Shown here piece after piece: positions 25,380 to 33,969 of a DNA stretch of 64,000 nucleotides; the first letter of the stretch is position 1, and the number at the start of each line of letters is the position of its first letter. Position numbers and translations under genes: made by a program. This stretch comes from CAIVVT01 sp963757265 (GTDB lineage: Bacteria > Acidobacteriota > Terriglobia > Bryobacterales > Bryobacteraceae): positions 2,914,001 to 2,978,000 of the forward strand of contig CAVWRA010000006.1 in assembly GCA_963757265.1 (NCBI GenBank), in the 5' to 3' direction. The notes below the pieces were generated by a model. That model ran no database searches. It was not told where the DNA came from and saw nothing but the letters and a program-made list of their open reading frames with translations.

Positions 25380-28300
25380 GTGCGACGTTGTTACTTGTTT
25401 TTGGTGATACTCACGCTGTTACTCTGTCCGGTCTCGTCGTTGTTCGGCCAGGCCGGGCTCGGGTCAATCTCCGGGAAGGTGATGGATGCTTCTGGCGCCG
25501 TTGTGCCGGGAGCCGCAATCACCTGTCTCAACACGGAAACGAACATCGCGGCGCAGCGCACTAGCGACGGTGCTGGCAACTATCAGTTCCTAGAATTGGT
25601 TCCCGGTTCCTATTCCCTGTCAGTTGCGGCCGCACACGGGTTCAAGAAACTGGAGCGGAGTGGCATCACGGTCCACGTCGATGACCGGCTCACTATCGAT
25701 CTCGCGCTGCAGGTTGGCGAAGCCAAGGAGGTCGTGTCCGTCACCGCGGATGCCTCTCAGATTCGGACCGAAGATGCACAGACCGGCGAAGTCGTCAACA
25801 ACGTGTTCATCGAGAATCTGCCGCAGTTGCAGCGGGATCCCCTCGCTCTGATAACGCTGTCGGCCGATGTTGGCGGCGACGGCAGCAGGGCCGGCAACAT
25901 TATCTCCCTCGGCACACCGGGTCTTGTCGCAAACGGCCGCAGTGACACCACCATCAATGGTGGCCGGACGAGCGGGCTCGACTATATCATCGATGGCCTC
26001 TCCGCGAGCACTGGACGGGCCCACAGCGTTTCGACGATGACGCCGACGATGGATGCAGTGGATGAGTTCAAGGTCATCACTAACGGCATCTCGGCCGAAT
26101 ATGGCCGCATCTCCGGTGGGGCGGTGGAACTCGTCACGAAGTCGGGCACGAACGCCTACCACGGTCAGCTGTTCGAGTATCTGCAGAACACGGATTTGAA
26201 TGCGAACTCCTGGCAAAACAACGAACTGGGGGCGGCGAGAGCCCCGTTCGGCAACAATGATTTCGGCTTTACGCTGGGCGGCCCGGTGGTGATTCCCAAA
26301 GTGTACAACGGGCGCAACAAGACGTTCTTCTTTGTCAATTACGAAGGGCTGAGATTCCGGGAAAGCGGCGTCCAGGAGATCACTTCGGTGCCGACCCAGG
26401 CCGAACGCAACGGCGATTACACCCAAAGCTACTATGGATGTAGTAACCTCGCATTATGCGGGGCTCAAATCTGGGACCCCAACGGCTCGTCAATTTACAA
26501 CTCCTCGGTCGGACTCTGGCAACGCACCACTTTGCTCGGTGGGACCGGCACCATCGTGCCAGCTGCGGATATCAGTCCTGTGAGCGCTGCCATACTCAAG
26601 TTTGTTCCGATGCCGAACACTGCGCCTCCCCTAGCGCTGTGCAACGCCTGTGAGAACTATGAGGCGCCTCAGAGCGAGAAGAAATCGAGCAACACTACTG
26701 CAGTCCGTCTCGACCAGTACCTCACCCAGAATCAACGGCTTGCCGTGCGATTCAGCGCCGGCGGCTATTCCGACGCGTTGAGCGCTTGGCAGGGGCCTGC
26801 CACCTCCGCTCCGGAAACCCTAATAAATGGCGCTCGCTTCGGGACTGTCAATTACACCTGGACGGCTTCTCCCACACTTCTGTTTGATGTGAGGGGCAGC
26901 ATTCATCATGACCCGTACACTGGCGGCTCTCTTCTGCCGGCAGCGTTTTCGAATACTAGCATTGGCTTCGATCCGTTCACACAGTCGATCCTGGGCCCTA
27001 ACAATATCATGGCGATCCAGGTATTTGCCGCGGGTCAAGATGAGTACTATGGGACTTCGGCAGCCGAACAAGTGCTGAATTCAACGTCATACGAGATGAA
27101 CATCGGGGGTACGAAGGTCCTCGGACGACATACCCTGAAGTTTGGCTATGACATGCGGCGCTATTACGACAATATTTTGAACACCGCCTCGGGTCAGACC
27201 TCATTCCTTCCTGACCCGATAGGTTTGTACGCCCAAGACAATGCTATCGAATTTGGCCATGGCTTCGCCGAGGGAGTGGCCTCCTTCTTAATGGGAACAA
27301 ACGATTACGCCCAGATCTCCGCCGGATATTCGGTCGCGATGGACACGAACTATCACGCCGCCTATATTCAGGACGACTTCAAGGTAAATCGAAAGTTGAC
27401 GCTCAACCTTGGTGTGCGGTGGGACTATGAGATGTCCCCAACTGAGCGGCATAACAAGTTGTACCTCTGGGATCCAAACGCGCCGCCCCCCTTCCAAATC
27501 AATTCTGGATACAGCTACACGGCGGCACTCGCGGCGGCGGGAATAAACGCGTCTGCGTTGCCTTATGCCCCGTCCTGGGTGGCGAATGGATTCCCCAACG
27601 GAGGCATTGAGATCGCGGGAACGTCGCAATGGCCTTCGCGCACACCCACCAGTCCGAACCCGCACCAGTTCGCTCCCCGAGTGGGATTTGCGTATCAGTG
27701 GGATCCGAAAACGGTGGTTCGTGGTTCCTTTGGAATGATGTATCTACCCACCACGGGTGACCCGTACGCGCTCGTGAGCGGTGGATCGGGAGTATCACTG
27801 GCAGACTCGGGTTCTGCCGGCTGGCACGCCTCCAACGATAACATGCTACATCTCATTTCCAACTGGGCGAACCCATTCCCCTCACCGGGCATGGTCACCC
27901 ACTATACACGCAGCGCCTTGGAGGCCGACATCCAGGCGCCGGGAACCACAGGTCCTGAGGTATACGACTCGACCCAGCACCAGCCCTACGAGCTCACCTG
28001 GAACATAGGACTGCAGCGGGAGCTTCCAGGCCATTTCCTGTTGGAGAGTTACTATACCGCGAACCGCGGCATCGGTCTGCTTGGCAACAACCTGATCAGC
28101 CGATACCCAAAGGACCTGTTTACAACGCAGTATGAGAACACGATGACAACTCCAGTGGCATCGCCCACGGCGGGACAGACCCTGTCAAATGCTGTGGTCG
28201 GTCCGACCCAGTATCTCGCCTTTCTTTATTACCCCTACCCCTACTTTGGTCCAGTGAATCTGCTCGGCGCTAACATTGGCCGCTCCAGTTACAATGCATG

Positions 28301-29117
28301 GATCATCAAGGCGAGGCGGAACTTTGCGAACGGTTTTTCGTTCCTGTTTAATTACACAATGAGTCGTCTCCTCGACGATGTCGGGGGGCCGGAACTCGAC
28401 ACCATTCGCATCACCGATGGGGGTGTGGGGTACAAGAGCGCTCAGAGTGTGAATTCCGTTGTTTCGACGTGGGGCCTGAGTCCTCTCGATCAGAAGAGCC
28501 GGATCTCGGCGACCTACACGTATGAGCTTCCCGTCGGGAAGGGCAAGAAGTTCCTGAACAACACGGGAAGCATGGGCGGGGCGATCCTCGACGGCGTCGT
28601 GGGCGGGTGGGCCCTCTCGGGCATCACTACGTTTCGTAGCGGCACGCCAATTGTGATCACCGCTGCCAACGTAAACAGCAACAACAACATCCGCGTGGAG
28701 TGGACATATGGAAGTTATGCGACCCCCTGCACGATGACGTCGTGTCTCGAAAACTCGGCTTTCACTTCGAACAGCCAGGTACTGTACAGCCCCAACGCAA
28801 ATATTCCAGGGAACGCTGTAACTCGTTTCAACGACTCGGCGATCGTCAGCGTGCAGCCTTTCACGTACGGAACGCTGCCTCCGATAACAGACATTCGTAA
28901 CCCCAGCAACAACCAGACGGATCTCTCCTTGATGAAGAAATTCAATCTGGCCGGGGAGAAGCGCTTCATTCAGCTCCGAGTGGAAGCCATCAATGCATTT
29001 AACACTCGGGGCTTCGGGCCATACGACTCCGGGGAGGGCGACTCGCACTTTGGATTGATCACGAGTGCGGGTAATGTGGAACGCCATGTGCAGGTGTCGG
29101 CCCGCATCGTCTTCTGA
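25380..29117 (+). CDS. Oar-like TonB-dependent outer-membrane receptor with carboxypeptidase-regulatory-like domain
   Basis: 1245 residues from a GTG after a G-rich ribosome site. Signal peptide ends at SSLFGQAG. Residues about 27-115 are a carboxypeptidase-D-regulatory-like beta-sandwich (GSISGKVMDASGAVVPGAAI, GNYQFLELVPGSYSLSV). Plug-like residues about 115-260 include VDEFKVITNGISAEYGRISG and GGAVELVTKSGTNAYHG. The rest is a long outer-membrane barrel ending in an aromatic residue (VSARIVF). This is the acidobacterial TonB-receptor type thought to import or bind oligosaccharides. Its promoter carries the 26-bp palindrome, so it probably belongs to the same regulon as the pectinase operon. 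No SusD-like partner is present. Confidence 0.9.
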   Translation: MRRCYLFLVILTLLLCPVSSLFGQAGLGSISGKVMDASGAVVPGAAITCLNTETNIAAQRTSDGAGNYQFLELVPGSYSLSVAAAHGFKKLERSGITVHVDDRLTIDLALQVGEAKEVVSVTADASQIRTEDAQTGEVVNNVFIENLPQLQRDPLALITLSADVGGDGSRAGNIISLGTPGLVANGRSDTTINGGRTSGLDYIIDGLSASTGRAHSVSTMTPTMDAVDEFKVITNGISAEYGRISGGAVELVTKSGTNAYHGQLFEYLQNTDLNANSWQNNELGAARAPFGNNDFGFTLGGPVVIPKVYNGRNKTFFFVNYEGLRFRESGVQEITSVPTQAERNGDYTQSYYGCSNLALCGAQIWDPNGSSIYNSSVGLWQRTTLLGGTGTIVPAADISPVSAAILKFVPMPNTAPPLALCNACENYEAPQSEKKSSNTTAVRLDQYLTQNQRLAVRFSAGGYSDALSAWQGPATSAPETLINGARFGTVNYTWTASPTLLFDVRGSIHHDPYTGGSLLPAAFSNTSIGFDPFTQSILGPNNIMAIQVFAAGQDEYYGTSAAEQVLNSTSYEMNIGGTKVLGRHTLKFGYDMRRYYDNILNTASGQTSFLPDPIGLYAQDNAIEFGHGFAEGVASFLMGTNDYAQISAGYSVAMDTNYHAAYIQDDFKVNRKLTLNLGVRWDYEMSPTERHNKLYLWDPNAPPPFQINSGYSYTAALAAAGINASALPYAPSWVANGFPNGGIEIAGTSQWPSRTPTSPNPHQFAPRVGFAYQWDPKTVVRGSFGMMYLPTTGDPYALVSGGSGVSLADSGSAGWHASNDNMLHLISNWANPFPSPGMVTHYTRSALEADIQAPGTTGPEVYDSTQHQPYELTWNIGLQRELPGHFLLESYYTANRGIGLLGNNLISRYPKDLFTTQYENTMTTPVASPTAGQTLSNAVVGPTQYLAFLYYPYPYFGPVNLLGANIGRSSYNAWIIKARRNFANGFSFLFNYTMSRLLDDVGGPELDTIRITDGGVGYKSAQSVNSVVSTWGLSPLDQKSRISATYTYELPVGKGKKFLNNTGSMGGAILDGVVGGWALSGITTFRSGTPIVITAANVNSNNNIRVEWTYGSYATPCTMTSCLENSAFTSNSQVLYSPNANIPGNAVTRFNDSAIVSVQPFTYGTLPPITDIRNPSNNQTDLSLMKKFNLAGEKRFIQLRVEAINAFNTRGFGPYDSGEGDSHFGLITSAGNVERHVQVSARIVF

Positions 29118-29170
29118 GTAACCAATGTGAAGTGGGCGGTACCCTCCGCTCGCGCCTGCGGGGCCTGATT

Positions 29171-29202
29171 TCACAATGGGCCGGTGCGCGGACCCATTGT
29201 GA
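29171..29202. promoter_or_regulatory. Perfect inverted repeat between TonB receptor and GH95 copy 2
   Basis: TCACAATGGG (29171-29180) and CCCATTGTGA (29193-29202) are perfect 10-bp arms around 12 nt. There is no T run after it, so it is not a standard intrinsic terminator. It could be a regulator site for the GH95 genes that follow, or a stabilising 3' hairpin of the receptor mRNA. Confidence 0.5.
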
Positions 29203-29367
29203 GATCGGGTCCCGTGGCGATCTTGAGGGTGCGTGAAAGCAATAGGATCCGGGCTGTTTCCAGTCCGCGCTGCGAAGTGCAGGCACGGAGTGGAAGTGTG
29301 CATGGGCGTAACACCCGGCAAGTTTCCGCGTCGGTGTCGTGAGGCCGATGAATGGAGAGCAAAATCG

Positions 29368-31572
29368 ATGCCGATGCGCAGAAGCGTAGTAGCAGTGGCG
29401 CTGTTGGCGGCCTCGTCCGCTCTGGCGTCCCCCTGGGAGTTCCACTTCGACGGACCATTGCCGCAATGGAAGAACGGGCTGCCGTTAGGCAACGGCCGAA
29501 TCGGCGTGCAGGTATGGGGCACGGGCCCGGCCCTATATCTTACGCTCGACCGCGGTGATGTCTGGGACTTGCGCTACCAGGAGAACCACTCGCCAACCTA
29601 CAACTGGAAGCGTTTACGGCAACTCGTCAGGGAAGGGGATCCGGTATCCATTCAGAAGGAAATGCCGGCGGACGTCAGTCCCACTAATGAACTCACGCCG
29701 ACGCGCGTGAGTATTGGAAGGATGCGTATTTCCCTGCCTGCCGCGACCGTCGTGGAGGCGGCGGATCTGGACATGCAGCGGGCCGAAGTTCGTTGGCGCT
29801 TACGGGTAAACGGGGAGGTGGTCCATTACCGGGCCCTCGCCTGCGACGATCCCAATGTGATTCTGGTCACCCTGGACGGCGTAAAGGGATGGTCACCAGA
29901 GGTGAAGCTGGAAGCGCTCGGCGAACTAAATGCCAATCTGGCAACGACGCTCGGCTATCCTAAGCCGGAGGCGGGCATGGAAGGTGAATACGCCTGGGTT
30001 CGCCAGTCGATGGGTTCGAGCGGCGCTGTCACCGTGGTGTGGACGGCGTGGCGGGAGGGCGGCAGTTGGGTGATGCTGCTGACCATCTCGCGCCAGGACG
30101 ATACGAAGGCTCTCGACACAGGTCGGAGCATTCTGGAGGAAGCACGAGCACGTGGCGTCGAGCGTCTGTTGCGCGAACACCGCGAGTATTGGGCGCGGCG
30201 CTGGGCACGGTCGTCGGTCACGATTCCGGATCCGGAGCTGCAACGGCTCTGGATCAACGGTCTGTACAAGCTCGCCAGCAGTTCCCGGCGGGGCGTGCCC
30301 ACCAACCTGCAAGGGCTGTGGCCTCCGGATGGCGTGATCCCGCCGTGGCGTGGTGACTATCACTTTGACATGAACGTGCAAGTGACCTACTGGCCGGCAT
30401 ACAGCAGCAACCAGCTCGATCTGGTGGAACCGCTGAATCGCTGGTTGTTTGAAGATGTGGTGCCAGTATCGGAGGAACTGACGAGGCGGTTCTTCGGAGT
30501 TGACGGTCTGTGGATTGGCGGTGCCGTTGATCTCAAGGGGCGCCTGTTCGGTTGCGAAGTCGCTTGCTGGGACACAGTACAGTACTGGCTGGGCTCGGGC
30601 GCCTGGATGGCGCAGCACGTCTGGTGGTACTACAGCTACGGTCAGGATCGCGAGTATTTGCGGACGCAGGGATTTCCATTTCTGAAAAAGGCGGCGCGGT
30701 TCTTTGAGAACATCTTGGAGGAAGGTCCGGATGGAAAGCTGCATGTGCCACTTTCCACGTCACCGGAGTATTACGGCAACGACCTCAAAGCCTGGACGCC
30801 GGATCCGACGTGCGATTTATCGCTGGTGCGCAATCTGCTGAGGTACGCCCGGGCGGCGGCGGCGACGCTGGGCGTGGACGCGGATAAGCAGGACCTTTGG
30901 CTGAGCCTCGAAAAGCGGCTCGCTCCATATCCCGTCGGCCCTGGCGGCCTCAAGGTGCACCCCAACTCGGACTATTCTCACTCACATGTCCTCCCCATGC
31001 ATCTGTTCCCGATTTTCCCAGGTGGAGATCTGAATGTGGAAGGATCCCCGGCGGACCGCGAGCTGATCGATCGCTCGCTGAATGAGTGGGTGATCCGAGG
31101 GACGGGGGAATGGAATGGTTATTCGTTCCCCTATGGCAGTTTGATCGCCTCGCGTGTTGGCCGGGCCAATCAGGCCCTGCAACTTCTGGAAGCCTATAGG
31201 GACGCCTATGTCTGGCCCAACGGGTTTCACGTCAACGGCGACTACAAGCGCACCGGACGTTCGTACTACGACGAGGTGTTCACTGTTGAAGCGGAGTGTG
31301 GCTTCACGGCAGCCATGAACGAGATGCTCTTGCAGGGTTGGGGCGGACGCCTGCGCATTTTCCCCTCAGTGCCGGAAAAGTGGCGGGACGTATCGTTCCA
31401 GAACCTGCGTGCTGAAGGCGGCTACCTCGTTTCCGCCGTGATGCGGAGAGGGGAAGTCATCAGCGCCACGGTGGCGGCAGAGAAGGGCGGCGAGGTACAA
31501 GTGGCTTGGCCAGGGGGGAGTGCGACAGTGAAACTCGCTCCCGGCGAGCGGCGGGAGATCGCGTTGCAGTGA
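29368..31572 (+). CDS. Secreted GH95 family protein, copy 2
   Basis: 734 residues from ATG 29368, chosen because GGAGAG lies 8 nt upstream and the signal peptide (SVVAVALLAASSALAS) is then N-terminal; an in-frame ATG at 29233 gives an improbable leader. Same domain order as copy 1: WKNGLPLGNGRIGVQVWG, NLQGLWPP, GDYHFDMNVQVTYWPA (D-M-N at the N-x-N position), STSPEYYGND, HVLPMHLFPIFPG. Expected to release a terminal alpha-L-fucose/galactose-type sugar outside the cytoplasm. Followed 91 bp later by copy 3, so probably co-transcribed. Confidence 0.85.
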   Translation: MPMRRSVVAVALLAASSALASPWEFHFDGPLPQWKNGLPLGNGRIGVQVWGTGPALYLTLDRGDVWDLRYQENHSPTYNWKRLRQLVREGDPVSIQKEMPADVSPTNELTPTRVSIGRMRISLPAATVVEAADLDMQRAEVRWRLRVNGEVVHYRALACDDPNVILVTLDGVKGWSPEVKLEALGELNANLATTLGYPKPEAGMEGEYAWVRQSMGSSGAVTVVWTAWREGGSWVMLLTISRQDDTKALDTGRSILEEARARGVERLLREHREYWARRWARSSVTIPDPELQRLWINGLYKLASSSRRGVPTNLQGLWPPDGVIPPWRGDYHFDMNVQVTYWPAYSSNQLDLVEPLNRWLFEDVVPVSEELTRRFFGVDGLWIGGAVDLKGRLFGCEVACWDTVQYWLGSGAWMAQHVWWYYSYGQDREYLRTQGFPFLKKAARFFENILEEGPDGKLHVPLSTSPEYYGNDLKAWTPDPTCDLSLVRNLLRYARAAAATLGVDADKQDLWLSLEKRLAPYPVGPGGLKVHPNSDYSHSHVLPMHLFPIFPGGDLNVEGSPADRELIDRSLNEWVIRGTGEWNGYSFPYGSLIASRVGRANQALQLLEAYRDAYVWPNGFHVNGDYKRTGRSYYDEVFTVEAECGFTAAMNEMLLQGWGGRLRIFPSVPEKWRDVSFQNLRAEGGYLVSAVMRRGEVISATVAAEKGGEVQVAWPGGSATVKLAPGERREIALQ

Positions 31573-31663
31573 GGATCAACGCGTCAAACGGACCCCGCCA
31601 TGCACCACTACGACGGGTTGCAGCGGCACAGATGCGAAGCTGTTGGCACGAGGATGACCTTTT

Positions 31664-33856
31664 ATGCAAAGAACAATAGTCCTGTTGCTGGCAGCCTCGT
31701 CTGCCTTGGCGTCCCCGTGGCAGTTTCACTTTGAGGGGCCGCTGCCCGAATGGAAGAACGGCCTTCCGGTCGGCAACGGCACGCTTGGCGCACAAGTGTG
31801 GGGCAAGGGTCCAACACTGTTTCTCAGCCTCGACCGCGGCGACGTCTGGGACCTGCGCTATCAGGAAAATCACAGCGAGACCTACACCTTCAAGCATCTG
31901 CGGGAGTTGGTGAAGGAGCGCAAACAGGCAGTCATTCAGAAAGAAATCATGGCGGACATCAGTCCCACCAACGAAATGACGCCCAGGCGCATGGGCAGTG
32001 GGCGACTGCGGATCAAATTGCCCCCCACCACGGTAGTCGAGGACGCCGAGTTGGATATGCGGCGCGCGGAGGTGCGATGGCGGCTGCGGGTGAATGGCCA
32101 GGCGGTCCATTATCGGGTGCTCGCCTGCGTGGAGCCGAATGTCATTCTGGTGACTCTGGACGGCCTAAAGGAATGGGCGCCAGGCGTGAAACTGGACGCG
32201 CTGGGGGACCTGAACCCCGAGGTGGCTGTCGCGCTCGGCTACGCCAAAGCGGAGCGGGGCGGCGACGGCGAGTTGGCGTGGGTACGCCAGCCGATGGGGC
32301 CGAGCGGCGCGGTCACGGTGGCGTGGACGGCGCGGCGGGAGGGTGACAGCTGGGTGCTCCTGCTGACCATTCCGCGGCAGGACGAACCCGACGCCCTCGG
32401 CGCGGCGCGGCGCGAACTGCAGGAAGCGCGGGCCCGCGGGACTGAGCGGCTCTTGCAGGAGCACCGTGACTGGTGGGTGCGACGCTGGGCACGGTCGTCG
32501 GTGGAGCTCCCCGATCCGGAATTGGAGCGGCTCTGGATCAACGGCATCTATAAGCTGGCCAGCAGTTCCTATCGGGGCGTGCCGGCCAATTTGCAGGGGC
32601 TTTGGCCGCCCGACAGCCCCATCTTCAACTGGCGCGGGGACTATCACTTCGACAACGACTTGCCGCAGACATACTGGCCGGTATACAGTAGCAACCAACT
32701 CGACCTGGCAGAGCCGCTCAACCGGTGGTTATTTGAGCAGGTAGTACCGGAATCGGAGAAACTGACGCGCCGCTTCTTCGGAGTGGACGGTCTCTGGTTC
32801 GGCGGCGCCCTGGACGTGAAGGGCCGGTTGTTTGGCTGCGGAGTTTCTTGCTGGTCCACCACGCAGTACTGGCTGTGCTCCCCAGCCTTTGTGGGGCAGC
32901 TCGTGTGGTGGTATTACAGCTTCGGTCAGGATCGCGAGTACCTGCACACCCAGGCCTATCCGTTTCTCAAAAAAGCATCTCGGTTCTACGAGAACATACT
33001 CGAGGAGGGCCAGGACGGCAAGCTGCACGTGCCGTTGTCGAACTCGCCGGAGTTCTACAGTAACGATCTCGAAGCCTGGACCGCTGATCCGACCAGTGAT
33101 CTGATGCTGGTGCACCAGCTGCTCCGATACGCTATCGAGGCGGCAGCCGCATTGGGGGTGGATGCGGACAAGCAGCAGCTTTGGCAGAGCATGCGAGAAC
33201 GGCTCGCGCCCTATGCAATTGGGAAAGGTGGAATCAAAATACAGCCAGACACCGACTATTGGCATTCGCACCGCCACCCGATCCATCTTTTCTCAGTGTT
33301 TCCCGGCGAGGAACTGAACGTGGAAGGATCCCCGGAGGATCGCGAACTGATCGACCGCTCGCTGAACGAGTGGGTGCTGCGCGGAACAGGGGAGTGGATG
33401 GGCTGGTCGTTCCCCTACGGGAGTATGATCGCCTCGCGCGCACGCCGGGGCAACCACGCGCTGCAACTGCTGGAAGCATACAAGGACGCCTTCATCTGGC
33501 CCAACGGGTTCCACGTCAACGGCGACTACAAGCGCACCGGGCGCGCATACTTCGACGAGGAGTTCATGATGTCTGCCGAGACCAGTTTCACAGCGGCCGT
33601 AAACGAGATGCTGTTGCAGGGCTGGGGTGGGCGGTTACGGATCTTTCCCGCAGTGCCGGAAAAGTGGCAGGATGCATCCTTCCAAAACCTGCGCGCCGAA
33701 GGCGGTTACCTCGTTTCCGCCGAGATACGGAGAGGAGAAGTTATCAGCGCCACGGTGGAAGCGGAGAAGGGCGGCGAGGTACAAGTGGTGTGGCCGGGAG
33801 GACAAGCCACACTGAAGCTCGCTCCGGGCGAGCGGCGGGAACTATTGGCGCGATGA
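31664..33856 (+). CDS. Secreted GH95 family protein, copy 3
   Basis: 730 residues; signal peptide MQRTIVLLLAASSALASP. Landmarks: WKNGLPVGNGTLGAQVWG, NLQGLWPP, GDYHFDNDLPQTYWPV (D-N-D replaces N-x-N), SNSPEFYSND, HRHPIHLFSVFPG. Closest to copy 1 in its first 60 codons, with a run of more than 40 identical bases, but closer to copy 2 at its C-terminus, suggesting gene conversion. Located between copy 2 and the divergent copy 4, all on plus. Confidence 0.85.
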   Translation: MQRTIVLLLAASSALASPWQFHFEGPLPEWKNGLPVGNGTLGAQVWGKGPTLFLSLDRGDVWDLRYQENHSETYTFKHLRELVKERKQAVIQKEIMADISPTNEMTPRRMGSGRLRIKLPPTTVVEDAELDMRRAEVRWRLRVNGQAVHYRVLACVEPNVILVTLDGLKEWAPGVKLDALGDLNPEVAVALGYAKAERGGDGELAWVRQPMGPSGAVTVAWTARREGDSWVLLLTIPRQDEPDALGAARRELQEARARGTERLLQEHRDWWVRRWARSSVELPDPELERLWINGIYKLASSSYRGVPANLQGLWPPDSPIFNWRGDYHFDNDLPQTYWPVYSSNQLDLAEPLNRWLFEQVVPESEKLTRRFFGVDGLWFGGALDVKGRLFGCGVSCWSTTQYWLCSPAFVGQLVWWYYSFGQDREYLHTQAYPFLKKASRFYENILEEGQDGKLHVPLSNSPEFYSNDLEAWTADPTSDLMLVHQLLRYAIEAAAALGVDADKQQLWQSMRERLAPYAIGKGGIKIQPDTDYWHSHRHPIHLFSVFPGEELNVEGSPEDRELIDRSLNEWVLRGTGEWMGWSFPYGSMIASRARRGNHALQLLEAYKDAFIWPNGFHVNGDYKRTGRAYFDEEFMMSAETSFTAAVNEMLLQGWGGRLRIFPAVPEKWQDASFQNLRAEGGYLVSAEIRRGEVISATVEAEKGGEVQVVWPGGQATLKLAPGERRELLAR

Positions 33857-33969
33857 GTATTGGAGACAGAGCAAAGCCGGACACAATTTTAGTTTAGACG
33901 AGCGTTCTGACACTACCAGACAGTCGCAAGATCAATGACCCGACTCAACGAGCAAAGAAGGGACAAGTA

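Noticed and set aside
26777..26788. TTGAGCGCTTGG inside the TonB receptor gene as a further operator
   Set aside because: It lies well inside coding sequence, is only a partial palindrome and has no promoter beside it.
28185..29522. 445-aa minus-strand frame opposite the TonB receptor end and GH95 start
   Set aside because: It spans two well-supported plus-strand genes and has no recognisable domain.
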